Positions 16,940 through 24,488 of a stretch of 32,126 nucleotides of DNA are shown here, piece by piece. Positions within the stretch are counted from its first letter, which is position 1, and the number at the start of each line of letters is the position of its first letter. The stretch comes from CAZWMK01 sp964635065 (GTDB lineage: Bacteria > Pseudomonadota > Alphaproteobacteria > Sphingomonadales > Sphingomonadaceae), in the NCBI GenBank assembly GCA_964635065.1, contig CAZWMK010000011.1, forward strand, positions 1 to 32,126, written 5' to 3'. Made by a program: the position numbers and the translations under genes. The notes under the pieces were generated by a model that had not been told where the DNA came from, ran no database searches, and saw nothing but the letters and a program-made list of their open reading frames with translations.

Positions 16940-17605
16940 TTATTTGCCGCCGAACTTATCCATCTGCGCCTGAATCGCGGCCAGTTGCGCTTTCAGAGCT
17001 TTCAACTCATCTTCCGCCGAGAGCGCAGCCGGGGCGTCTTCGGACGCAGCGGCTGCCGTTTCAGATGCCGCGCCACCAGCCATGCCCGGCATTCCTGTCA
17101 TGGCGGCCATACCGGGCATACCGGGCATACCGGGCATACCGGGCATCAAGCCACGTCCCGTCAGCATTTCGGTCGCAGCCTGAAACATCGCCATATTCTG
17201 CTTCGCCATGGCTTCAAGCGGCTTCAGCGCACCCGAACCGAAGGAAGATGCCACTGCTGTGCGGAACTGTTCCTGATTGCGGCGGAAGGCCTCCATCGAT
17301 GCTTCAAGATAATGCGGCACCATCGACTGCATGGAATCGCCATACATCGAAATCAGCTGGCGCAGGAACGATACCGGCAGCATCGTCTGTCCGCGCGTTT
17401 CTTCATCCATGATGATCTGGGTGAGAACGCCATGCGTGATGTCCTCTCCCGACTTGGCATCGACGACCTTGAAGTCCTTGCCTTCGCGCGTCATCGCGGC
17501 GAGATGTTCAAGTGTGATATAGGTCGAACTGTCGGTGTTATACAGACGCCGGTTGGCGTATTTCTTGATAATGACCGGCTCGGCCTTTTCGGCGGTATCA
17601 ACCAT
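16940..17605 (-). CDS. phaR: Polyhydroxyalkanoate synthesis repressor PhaR
   Basis: PhaR binds DNA and also PHA granules, releasing phasin and PHA genes from repression when polymer forms. The N-terminal DNA-binding domain is clear: IIKKYANRRLYNTDSSTYIT at about residues 12-31, then FKVVDAKSGEDITHGVLTQI. The PHB_acc segment follows (FLRQLISMYGDSMQSMVPHYLE). The C-terminal part has a Met-Pro-Gly repeat (GLMPGMPGMPGMPGM), from four perfect 9-bp DNA units at 17109-17144, and ends with a coiled-coil-like helix (DELKALKAQLAAIQAQMD). I chose the ATG at 17605, with AAGGAG 12 bases upstream; the frame stays open beyond it. It diverges from a PHA-synthase-like gene, and an inverted repeat at 17651-17665 may be its own operator. 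Confidence 0.93.
   Translation of the reverse strand: MVDTAEKAEPVIIKKYANRRLYNTDSSTYITLEHLAAMTREGKDFKVVDAKSGEDITHGVLTQIIMDEETRGQTMLPVSFLRQLISMYGDSMQSMVPHYLEASMEAFRRNQEQFRTAVASSFGSGALKPLEAMAKQNMAMFQAATEMLTGRGLMPGMPGMPGMPGMAAMTGMPGMAGGAASETAAAASEDAPAALSAEDELKALKAQLAAIQAQMDKFGGK
17109..17144. repeat. Four perfect 9-bp tandem repeats inside phaR
   Basis: The unit ATACCGGGC (plus strand) occurs four times without change. It encodes the Met-Pro-Gly run of PhaR, and further degenerate Met-Pro-Gly triplets follow in the protein. Copy-number change would stay in frame. Confidence 0.85.
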
Positions 17606-17650
17606 GGCGACTGACTTCTCCTTGCTGCAATCACCCATAGCATGCCGCGA

Positions 17651-17665
17651 TGTTGCAGCGCAACA
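17651..17665. promoter_or_regulatory. Inverted repeat TGTTGC-N3-GCAACA between phaR and the PHA-synthase-like gene
   Basis: TGTTGCAGCGCAACA is a perfect 6-bp inverted repeat with a 3-base centre. It lies 46 bases before the phaR ATG and just before the divergent gene. A related TTGCTGCAA is at 17622-17630 and CTGCAG lies at 17675-17680. PhaR proteins of other alphaproteobacteria are known to bind TGC/GCA-type inverted repeats, so an autoregulatory operator is a reasonable inference. Confidence 0.5.
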
Positions 17666-17672
17666 GACGCAC

Positions 17673-18680
17673 ATGCTGCAGCGCGGGCCGCACCCGCTGC
17701 CCGCATTTCTGTCCATGCTGCAACGCGAAACGGCTGGTGACATGACGCGGCTGGCAGCGGCTCTGGAAGGCGTGCGCACATATCAGCGCAGCCCGTTTCG
17801 CCGCGACCTGCCGGATATGCCGGTCATTGCCCAAAGCGGCAGTGCCTGCCTGCGCGACTATGGCGGCAGCGGGCCGACGGTTGTTGTCGTACCGTCGCTT
17901 CTCAATCCTTGGCATGTCCTCGATATTCGCGCCGACCACAGCATGCTGCGCTGGCTGACCGCACAAGGCCTGCACGTCCTCCTGCTCGACTGGGGGCGGC
18001 CAGAAGCTGCCGAGTGCCGCATGGGTCTGGCGGCCTATGTCGGCCAGCGCCTGCTGGCGCTACTGGCCACCCTCTCCGCACCGCCCCGTCTTGCCGGCTA
18101 TTGCCTGGGGGGCACGCTGGCGATTGCCGCCGCCAATATCGCTCCCGTCGAACGGCTTGCCCTGATTGCAACACCATGGGACTTTTCGGGCTATGATGCC
18201 GAACGCCGTGCAGACGCGGCGACACTGTGGCAGGCGATGGCACCTGCGGCATGGCGCGATGGCTGTTTGCCGATGGACCTGTTGCAGCCCGGTTTCTGGT
18301 CTTTGGACACGAAGGCCACCATCGACAAGTTCGTGCGCCTTGCATCGCTTGACCCAAAGGCAGACGCTGTGCGCGATTTCACGCTGGTCGAAGACTGGTC
18401 GAACAGCGGCCCACCCATTGGCGCAGCGGCGGCGCGCGACATGTTCGAGGATCTCATGATTGCCAATCTGCCGGGCGAAAACCGCTGGTTCGCGCGCCTT
18501 GATGCCGTGCGCTGCCCGGTGCAGTCCTTTTACGCGCCCGCCGACAAGCTGGTGCCAGCGGGTTCGATCCCCGCGCTTGGCAATCGGATCGCCATCGATG
18601 CCGGTCATGTCGGCATGATTGTCGGCTCCCGCGCCAAGACGCAATTGTGGGAGCCGCTCGCAGCCTTTCTTGGCGGTTGA
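17673..18680 (+). CDS. PHA-synthase-like alpha/beta hydrolase (class III size)
   Basis: The product resembles the catalytic part of poly(3-hydroxyalkanoate) synthases, which polymerise hydroxyacyl-CoA through a catalytic cysteine. The lipase-like box is GYCLGG, with Cys in place of Ser. The expected aspartate is in YAPADKLVP and the histidine in AGHVGMIVG. VPSLLNPWHVLDI and LLLDWGRPE are also synthase-like. At about 335 residues it is the size of class III PhaC, which needs a PhaE partner, but no phaE is seen here. The start is uncertain: ATG 17673 gives the family-like RGPHPLPAFLSML, while an ATG at 17604 would overlap phaR's start codon. Divergence from phaR supports a role in PHA metabolism; a related hydrolase or depolymerase is possible. 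Confidence 0.75.
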   Translation: MLQRGPHPLPAFLSMLQRETAGDMTRLAAALEGVRTYQRSPFRRDLPDMPVIAQSGSACLRDYGGSGPTVVVVPSLLNPWHVLDIRADHSMLRWLTAQGLHVLLLDWGRPEAAECRMGLAAYVGQRLLALLATLSAPPRLAGYCLGGTLAIAAANIAPVERLALIATPWDFSGYDAERRADAATLWQAMAPAAWRDGCLPMDLLQPGFWSLDTKATIDKFVRLASLDPKADAVRDFTLVEDWSNSGPPIGAAAARDMFEDLMIANLPGENRWFARLDAVRCPVQSFYAPADKLVPAGSIPALGNRIAIDAGHVGMIVGSRAKTQLWEPLAAFLGG

Positions 18681-18690
18681 GTCTGAGGCC

Positions 18691-19125
18691 TCAGGCCTGG
18701 CGCAGCAAATCCGCGACGGCCGCTTTCTGCTTTTCGGTCAAGGCCACGGGACGGCGGCTGACCGGATCGACGAAGACGTGCACGAAATAGCCGGTCGCCG
18801 CAGGCGTTTCGCTACCGTGCGGAAACAGCCCGATTTCATAGCGCAGGCTCTTGTCGCCAATACGCCCGATACGGACGCCGGCGTTCACCGTTTCGGGAAA
18901 TTCGATCGGCGCATGGAACAGGCACTGGCTTTCGACGCACAGGCCGATTGACGGCGATTCCTTCGAGCGCAGCACGCCGCGTTCAATCAGCATGGTGGTC
19001 AAGGCCGTGTCGAACCAGCTGTAATATTGCGCGTTATTGACATGGCCATAGGCATCGCAATCCGCCCAGCGGCTGGCGATATCCATCCAGTAGCCATAAT
19101 TTTCCCGCCGTTCCTCGCGCGACAT
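18691..19125 (-). CDS. Hotdog-fold acyl-CoA thioesterase (4HBT type)
   Basis: The 144-residue protein belongs to the 4-hydroxybenzoyl-CoA-thioesterase-like hotdog family, which hydrolyses acyl-CoA. The active-site segment WADCDAYGHVNNAQYY contains the aspartate followed by GHVNN. The length is typical. GAGG six to seven bases before the ATG supports the start. It converges with the PHA-synthase-like gene (10 bases apart) and diverges from the flavoprotein gene. Its likely promoter (TTGAAG, 17-base spacer, TATAGA on the minus strand, 19195 to 19167) uses one half of the LacI-type palindrome as the -35 element, so it may share regulation with the divergent operon. The acyl substrate is unknown. 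Confidence 0.87.
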   Translation of the reverse strand: MSREERRENYGYWMDIASRWADCDAYGHVNNAQYYSWFDTALTTMLIERGVLRSKESPSIGLCVESQCLFHAPIEFPETVNAGVRIGRIGDKSLRYEIGLFPHGSETPAATGYFVHVFVDPVSRRPVALTEKQKAAVADLLRQA

Positions 19126-19166
19126 GCCGTTCCTCTTTTCCTGCTTGCCTGTTTGACAGGCCGCAC

Positions 19167-19195
19167 TCTATAGAGCGCAAGTTGAAGCGCTTCAA
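19167..19195 (-). promoter_or_regulatory. Putative promoter for the thioesterase gene
   Basis: On the minus strand TTGAAG (19195-19190) and TATAGA (19172-19167) are 17 bases apart, a sigma-70-like arrangement that would start transcription about 35 bases before the ATG. The -35 half lies inside the 14-bp palindrome at 19182-19195. Confidence 0.4.
19182..19195. promoter_or_regulatory. Perfect LacI-family-type operator palindrome
   Basis: TTGAAGCGCTTCAA is a perfect 14-bp palindrome with the central CG that is typical of LacI-family operators. It lies 21 bases before the flavoprotein start, and a LacI-family regulator is encoded four genes down the same run. A second palindrome, CTCTATAGAG (19166-19175), is next to it. 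On the plus strand TTGCCT (19145-19150), an 18-base spacer and TATAGA (19169-19174) could form a promoter, which would place the palindrome at about +1 to +14. Confidence 0.65.
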
Positions 19196-19216
19196 GTTTT
19201 AATGGCAGGCAGATTC

Positions 19217-20332
19217 ATGAGCAGCAACATGGTAGATGCGATCGTTGTTGGCGCAGGCGTCGTTGGTCTTGCTGTGGCTCATGCAGTGGCAATGACCGGG
19301 CGCGAGGTGATGATCCTTGAACGCGCTGATTATTTCGGGACCGAAACCAGTTCGCGCAACAGCGAGGTCATCCACGCCGGAATCTACTATCCGCCCGGCT
19401 CGCTCAAGGCGAAGCTGTGCATTGAAGGCAAAAGCCTGCTTTACGATTTCTGCGATGCGCATGGCGTGCCCTATCATCGCTGCGGCAAGCTAATCGTCGC
19501 CGTCAACGCCGCGCAGCAAAAGGAACTGGCCGCCATCAAGGCGAATGCCGAAAGCGCGGGCGTGTTCGACCTCGAACTCTACGACCACGCCCGCGTACAG
19601 GCGCTGGAACCCGACATTTTGTGCAACACGGCGCTGTTTTCGCCATCAACGGGCATCATCGATTCACACACTTACATGATGGCGCTTCTGGGCGCGGCCG
19701 AGGCGCATGGCGCGCAACTGGTGTACAACACAGAAGTGACCGGCATCACACCCGTGCCCGGCGGCTGGTCCGTCTCGATCGCCGGATCGGACGAACCCGT
19801 GGTGACTGCTCGCACCATCATCAACGCGGCAGGCCTTGGCGCCAATGCGCTGGCGGCGCGGATCTCCGATTTTCCCGCAAGTCATGTCCCGCCGCTCTAT
19901 TACGCCAAGGGCTGCTATTTTTCCTACAGCGGCAAGACGCGCTTCTCGCACCTGATCTATCCGGTCCCAGAACCGGGCGGGCTTGGCACACATCTCACGC
20001 TCGACCTTGCCGGGCAGGCGCGCTTTGGTCCAGACGTCGAATGGATCGACACTGTCGATTACGATGTCTCTTCTGCGCGGCGCGACAAGTTCGCCGAGGC
20101 CGTGCGGCATTTCTGGCCTGCCGTCGATCCTGAAAGGCTGCAACCCGGCTATGCCGGTATCCGGCCAAAAATCTCGGCGCCGGGCGCACCGGCTGCGGAT
20201 TTCCTGATCTCCGGCCCTGCCGATCATGGCGTGCCGGGCATCATCAACCTGTTCGGTATTGAATCACCGGGTCTCACCGCATCGCTGGCCATCGCCAACC
20301 ATGTCGCCGCCCGGATCGGAGAAGGCCAGTGA
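19217..20332 (+). CDS. FAD-dependent oxidoreductase, L-2-hydroxyglutarate oxidase-like
   Basis: The product is a DAO-superfamily flavoprotein closely resembling L-2-hydroxyglutarate dehydrogenase/oxidase (LhgO/L2HGDH), which oxidises L-2-hydroxyglutarate to 2-oxoglutarate. The dinucleotide fold is VVGAGVVGLAVAHAVA, with the acidic end of the second strand in MILERAD. The L2HGDH-like segment SSRNSEVIHAGIYYPPGSLK is at about 55-75, and the C-terminal region holds PGYAGIRPK and a last FAD-binding segment, GIESPGLTASLAIA. It has 371 residues from the ATG at 19217, where CAGG gives a properly spaced ribosome-binding site; ATG 19202 is an alternative. It heads the LacI-linked run and its stop overlaps the next GTG start (GTGA). 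Another 2-hydroxy acid could be the substrate. Confidence 0.83.
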   Translation: MSSNMVDAIVVGAGVVGLAVAHAVAMTGREVMILERADYFGTETSSRNSEVIHAGIYYPPGSLKAKLCIEGKSLLYDFCDAHGVPYHRCGKLIVAVNAAQQKELAAIKANAESAGVFDLELYDHARVQALEPDILCNTALFSPSTGIIDSHTYMMALLGAAEAHGAQLVYNTEVTGITPVPGGWSVSIAGSDEPVVTARTIINAAGLGANALAARISDFPASHVPPLYYAKGCYFSYSGKTRFSHLIYPVPEPGGLGTHLTLDLAGQARFGPDVEWIDTVDYDVSSARRDKFAEAVRHFWPAVDPERLQPGYAGIRPKISAPGAPAADFLISGPADHGVPGIINLFGIESPGLTASLAIANHVAARIGEGQ

Positions 20333-21939
20333 GCCAGACCATCGGAAATTTCGATTACATCATCGTCGGCGCAGGCTCGGCGGGATGCGTGCTGGCGAAC
20401 CGGCTAAGCGCGAGCGGCCAGCACCGCGTGCTGCTGCTCGAAGCCGGCCCCGCTGACCTCAGCCCGTGGATTCACCTGCCGCTTGGTTATGGCAAGCTGT
20501 TCAACCATCCGGGCTACAACTGGCTATACAAAACCGCACCCGAACCGCATCTCGACAACCGCGAGATTTCGCAGCCGCGTGGGCGCGTGCTGGGTGGCTC
20601 CAGCTCGATCAATGGCCTTGTCTACATGCGCGGCCAGCGCGAGGATTTCGACACATGGGCAGCGCTTGGCAACAGCGGCTGGGGGTATGACGATCTCCTG
20701 CCCTATTTCAAAAAGTCCGAAGATCAGGCGCGCGGCGCGGATGAATGGCATGGCGTCGGCGGACCGCTGTCCGTGTCGGACCAGAGCGAACCACATCCAC
20801 TGTGCGACGCTTTCATCGCCGCCGCCCAACAAGCGGGCTATCCCGCCAACCCCGATTTCAACGGTGCAACACAGGATGGCGCAGGCTATTTTCAGACCAC
20901 GTCGCGCCGGGGCCGCCGCGCCAGCACGGCAACCGCCTATCTGAACCCTGCCAAAAACCGCCCGAACCTGAAAATCGCGACAGGCGCCTTGGCCGAACGC
21001 ATCCTGATCAACGATCAACGCCGCGCCACCGGCGTGCAGTGGCGGCAGGACGGCCAGTTGATGGAGGCGTCGGCCAGCACCGAAGTCATCCTGTCGGCAG
21101 GCGCGATCAACACGCCGCAATTGCTGCAACTATCAGGCGTCGGTCCGGCTGAATGGCTGCGCGACATTGGCGTCCCCGTCATCCTCGATGCCCAGGGCGT
21201 TGGCCGCGATTTGCAGGACCATCTTCAGGTCCGTACCGTTTACGAGGCGCGCGACGCCGTGACGCTGAACGACGATCTCGCCTCGCTCTGGCGCACGATG
21301 AAGATCGGCCTGCGCTATATCCTGACGCGTAAAGGGCCACTGACCGTCAGCGCAGGCTATGCCGGCGCGTTCCTCCGCACCCCGCTCAGCCCCGACCGCG
21401 CCGACATTCAGGTGCATTTCATCACCTTCAGCACCAGCAAGATGGGCGACAAACTCGATCCCTTCTCGGGTTTCACCGCCTCGATCTGCCCGCTGCGTCC
21501 CGAAAGTCGCGGCCATGTCCGCGCCCGTTCAGCCGATCCGGGGACCGCGCCTGAAATCCTCGTCAATTTCCTTGCCACGGAGCATGACAGGCAGACAGCG
21601 GTCGCGGGCCTGCGCGAACTGATGCGCATCATGGACCAGCCGGCAATGCGCGCGATGTGGCGCGAACAAAAGCTGCCGGGCCTTGGCGATGCCGCCACGG
21701 ACGACGCGCTTCTCGCCTATGCCCGCCGCTCCGGCGCGTCGCTTTATCACCCCACCTGCACCGCGCGCATGGGGGTGGACGACCGCGCGGTCGTCTCGCC
21801 TGATCTCATGGTGCGCGGTATTGATGGTCTCAGCATTGCCGATGGTTCGGTGATGCCGAACGTGGTGTCGGGCAACAGCAACGCCGCCATCATCGCCATT
21901 GCCGAAAAGGCATCCGACCTTATCCTGTCCCGCCGCTGA
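20329..21939 (+). CDS. GMC-family FAD-dependent alcohol oxidoreductase
   Basis: GMC flavoenzymes (choline dehydrogenase, AlkJ and polyethylene glycol dehydrogenase types) oxidise alcohols to aldehydes. The 536-residue protein opens with the FAD fold YIIVGAGSAGCVLANRLS and the LLLEAGP strand. GMC signature 1 follows (GRVLGGSSSINGLVYMRG), then signature 2-type GAINTPQLLQLSGVGP. The active-site pair is the His in LYHPTCTARMG and the Asn in VVSGNSNAAIIAIAEKA. No signal peptide is present, so it should be cytoplasmic or membrane-associated. The start is GTG at 20329, overlapping the previous stop, with GGAGAAGG upstream. An aldehyde dehydrogenase gene follows after 16 bases, suggesting alcohol-to-acid oxidation. 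The alcohol is not known. Confidence 0.93.
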   Translation: MSQTIGNFDYIIVGAGSAGCVLANRLSASGQHRVLLLEAGPADLSPWIHLPLGYGKLFNHPGYNWLYKTAPEPHLDNREISQPRGRVLGGSSSINGLVYMRGQREDFDTWAALGNSGWGYDDLLPYFKKSEDQARGADEWHGVGGPLSVSDQSEPHPLCDAFIAAAQQAGYPANPDFNGATQDGAGYFQTTSRRGRRASTATAYLNPAKNRPNLKIATGALAERILINDQRRATGVQWRQDGQLMEASASTEVILSAGAINTPQLLQLSGVGPAEWLRDIGVPVILDAQGVGRDLQDHLQVRTVYEARDAVTLNDDLASLWRTMKIGLRYILTRKGPLTVSAGYAGAFLRTPLSPDRADIQVHFITFSTSKMGDKLDPFSGFTASICPLRPESRGHVRARSADPGTAPEILVNFLATEHDRQTAVAGLRELMRIMDQPAMRAMWREQKLPGLGDAATDDALLAYARRSGASLYHPTCTARMGVDDRAVVSPDLMVRGIDGLSIADGSVMPNVVSGNSNAAIIAIAEKASDLILSRR

Positions 21940-21955
21940 TCCCGGAGAGTTTCTG

Positions 21956-23383
21956 ATGTACGAACCCCTCAACCTCTATATCGACGGCCGCTTCATCGGG
22001 CCCGAAGGCCGCGACAGCGAGCCCGTATTTGATCCGGCAACGGGCGCCGTCATTGGCACGCTACCGCACGCCAGCATGGCCGACCTTGACGAAGCGGTTG
22101 CAGCCAGCGCCCGTGCCTTCCGGGTGTGGAAGGACACATCGGCCTATGAGCGTGCACAATTGCTGCATCGCGCCGCGCAACTGCTGCGCGATCGTGCGGA
22201 TGCGATTGCCGAAACCCTGACCCGCGAACAAGGCAAGGTTCTGGCGGAATCGCGCGGCGAAGTGCTGGTGTCCGCCGATATTTTCGACTGGAACGCCGAA
22301 GAAGCGCGCCGCAGCTATGGCCGCGTCATTCCGGGCCGGGTGACGGGTGTGCGCCAGATGGTGCTGATGGAACCGGTCGGTCCCTGCGCCTTGTTCACAC
22401 CATGGAATTTCCCGGCCCTCACCCCTGCACGCAAGCTCGCCGCTGCACTGGCAGCGGGGTGCACTGCGGTCATCAAGGCATCCGAAGAAACGCCGGGAAC
22501 GGCAGTCGCCATCGTTCGCGCACTGCACGATGCTGGCGTGCCGGCGGGCGTCGTGAACCTTGTGTTCGGCGTGCCATCGGTCGTCTCGGCCCACCTCGTC
22601 ACCCATCCCGATATCCGCAAAATCAGCTTCACCGGCTCGACCCCGGTTGGAAAGCTGCTGCTGAAACTCGCCGCTGATGGCGTCAAGCGCACGACGATGG
22701 AACTGGGTGGCAATGCGCCGGTGCTGGTGCTCGCCGATGCCGACCCTGAACTCGCCGTCCGTGCCTCGGTTGCGTCCAAATATCGCAATGCCGGGCAGGT
22801 CTGCATCTCGCCGTCGCGCTTTTATGTTCACGACAGCCTCTATGACCGCTTCACCAAGGCCTTTGTCGAACAGGCGCAGGCGCTCAAGGTCTCAGGCGGG
22901 CTGGATGCGGGGGCGCAAATGGGACCGCTTGCCAATGCCCGCCGTGTCGATGCGATGGAACAGATCCTCGAAGATGCCGCCCGCCATGGTGGCCGGGTCG
23001 TCACGGGCGGCAGTCGCATCGGCAATGCCGGGCATTTCTTCGCACCAACCGTCGTCCGCGATGCCGATGATGGCGCGCGGCTGTTCAACGACGAAACCTT
23101 TGGCCCGATCGCTCCGATCAGCCGCTTCTCCGACCTTGACGAAGTCCTCCGCCGCGCCAATGGCGTCGCCGCTGGCCTTGCTGCCTATGCCTTCACGCAA
23201 AGCGCCGACAATGCGCGTGCCGTGATCGACGGGCTTGAAGCCGGGATGGTCGGGATCAACGGCTTTGCCGTCTCGACGCCCGAAACGCCCTTTGGCGGCG
23301 TCAAGGAAAGCGGCCACGGGCAGGAAGGCGGCAGCGAAGGCTTGCAGGCCTATCTCAACGTCAAATTCGTGTCACAGGCCTGA
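21956..23383 (+). CDS. NAD(P)-dependent aldehyde dehydrogenase
   Basis: This enzyme oxidises an aldehyde to the acid and probably takes the GMC enzyme's product. The 475-residue protein has FTPWNFPALTPARKLA, the nucleotide-binding loop FTGSTPVGK, the general-base glutamate in MELGGNAP and the catalytic cysteine in NAGQVCISPSR; the C-terminal part has NDETFGPIAPI and PFGGVKESGHG. It most resembles the succinate-semialdehyde / 2-oxoglutarate-semialdehyde dehydrogenase branch, but the substrate cannot be fixed. The ATG at 21956 has GGAGAG six bases upstream; the frame is open further up, over the end of the GMC gene, but that part is not coding. The LacI-family gene starts 11 bases after the stop. 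Confidence 0.93.
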   Translation: MYEPLNLYIDGRFIGPEGRDSEPVFDPATGAVIGTLPHASMADLDEAVAASARAFRVWKDTSAYERAQLLHRAAQLLRDRADAIAETLTREQGKVLAESRGEVLVSADIFDWNAEEARRSYGRVIPGRVTGVRQMVLMEPVGPCALFTPWNFPALTPARKLAAALAAGCTAVIKASEETPGTAVAIVRALHDAGVPAGVVNLVFGVPSVVSAHLVTHPDIRKISFTGSTPVGKLLLKLAADGVKRTTMELGGNAPVLVLADADPELAVRASVASKYRNAGQVCISPSRFYVHDSLYDRFTKAFVEQAQALKVSGGLDAGAQMGPLANARRVDAMEQILEDAARHGGRVVTGGSRIGNAGHFFAPTVVRDADDGARLFNDETFGPIAPISRFSDLDEVLRRANGVAAGLAAYAFTQSADNARAVIDGLEAGMVGINGFAVSTPETPFGGVKESGHGQEGGSEGLQAYLNVKFVSQA

Positions 23384-23394
23384 GTACGGCGGCG

Positions 23395-24414
23395 GTGTCG
23401 TTTTCGCCGTCCCGTCGCGCCACACTGAGCGATGTCGCCCGCCTTGCGGGGGTCTCGCTCGGTAGTGCGTCTAAGGCGCTGAGCGATCCTGAAACCGTGC
23501 GTCCGAAAACGCGGACGGCGGTAGAAGCCGCTGCCGAACAACTGGGCTATGTGCCCAATGGCACAGCCCGCGCGCTGGCAATGCGGCGCTCGATGATGGT
23601 GGGCGTCGTTTTGCCGACCATCAGCAACCCGGTGTTTGCGGGCTTTGTCCATGCCCTGCAAAAACAGCTGATCGGTGCAGGCTATCACCTTCTGGTGCAG
23701 GCGCATGAATATGACCGTGCGACGGAACGCACCTTCATCGAACGACTCATCCAGCGCGGCATCGACGGACTGGTGCTGATCGGTGGCGATCAGCATCCGG
23801 ATGTCGCCGCCATGCTGGCGCGGGCGCGGCTGCCGCATATCGTCGGCTGGGCAAGCGATGGCGCAACTGCCACGGGCGGCGTCGGCTTTTCCAACGAAAA
23901 GGCGATGCAGGCCATTATCCATCATCTTCTCGATCTCGGCCATCGGCGTTTTGCCCTGCTCTCAGGCCAGCTGGTTCACAATGAACGCGCCCGCGCCCGA
24001 CTGGAGGGTGCCCGGTCTGCCCTGGCAGCCGCTGGCTTGCCGCTGGAAGACGACCATATGTTCTTCCAGCCGTTCAGCATCGAAGGCGGGCGCGCTGGCC
24101 TTCGGACCGCGCTTTCACTTTCGCCGCGACCAACGGCGCTGGTCTGCACCACCGATCTGATGGCGGCAGGCGCGCTGGCCGAAGCGCACGCGCATGACAT
24201 AGGCGTACCCGAAGACATTTCGATCACCGGCTTTGACGATATCGATGTCGCAAGCCTGATGGCGCCGCCACTTACCACCATCCGCGCACCGATTGCCGAT
24301 ATGGGACGGCTGGCAGGCGTCCAGATCATCGCCGCCATGCAGGATTCCCCCATAGCGCCTGCCATCATGCTGGATGCGCCGCTTGTCGTGCGGGGCAGCA
24401 CTGGCCCTGCCTGA
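23395..24414 (+). CDS. LacI-family transcriptional regulator
   Basis: The 339-residue regulator has an N-terminal helix-turn-helix (TLSDVARLAGVSLGSASKAL, about residues 10-29) and the hinge-helix region YVPNGTARALAMRR. A periplasmic-binding-protein-like effector domain follows, with typical pieces VGVVLPTISNPVFAG, GIDGLVLIGG, HHLLDLGHRRFALLSG, ALVCTTDLMAAGAL and ISITGFDDIDVASLMAPPLTTI. The start is GTG at 23395 with only a weak ribosome-binding site. It lies within the run it probably controls, 11 bases after the aldehyde dehydrogenase. The palindrome at 19182-19195 is the obvious candidate operator. Its effector is unknown but should be a pathway substrate or intermediate. Confidence 0.94.
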   Translation: MSFSPSRRATLSDVARLAGVSLGSASKALSDPETVRPKTRTAVEAAAEQLGYVPNGTARALAMRRSMMVGVVLPTISNPVFAGFVHALQKQLIGAGYHLLVQAHEYDRATERTFIERLIQRGIDGLVLIGGDQHPDVAAMLARARLPHIVGWASDGATATGGVGFSNEKAMQAIIHHLLDLGHRRFALLSGQLVHNERARARLEGARSALAAAGLPLEDDHMFFQPFSIEGGRAGLRTALSLSPRPTALVCTTDLMAAGALAEAHAHDIGVPEDISITGFDDIDVASLMAPPLTTIRAPIADMGRLAGVQIIAAMQDSPIAPAIMLDAPLVVRGSTGPA

Positions 24415-24442
24415 TTTACACACGCATTCAGCTTGCGTCCGT

Positions 24443-24476
24443 CCCCTATGCAGGGCATCACCTGTTACATAATGGG
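24443..24476 (+). other. Imperfect hairpin in the leader of the PQQ dehydrogenase gene
   Basis: CCCCTATG (24443-24450) can pair with CATA and GGGG in CATAATGGGG, leaving a 2-base bulge. Inside it CAGG and CCTG enclose GCATCA. The right arm touches the ribosome-binding region GGGGAAGG of the next gene. It could attenuate or modulate translation, or be a weak terminator for the regulator gene. The pairing was judged by eye. Confidence 0.25.
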
Positions 24477-24488
24477 GAAGGCCGGATC

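Noticed and set aside
18683..18694. Palindrome CTGAGGCCTCAG between the PHA-synthase-like and thioesterase genes
   Set aside because: It has no loop and no T run, so it is not a convincing terminator, and it lies between gene ends where an operator is unlikely.
19153..19158. Consensus -35 hexamer TTGACA on the plus strand
   Set aside because: At a 16-18 base spacing the sequence (CGCAAG region) does not resemble a -10 element; TTGCCT with TATAGA fits better.
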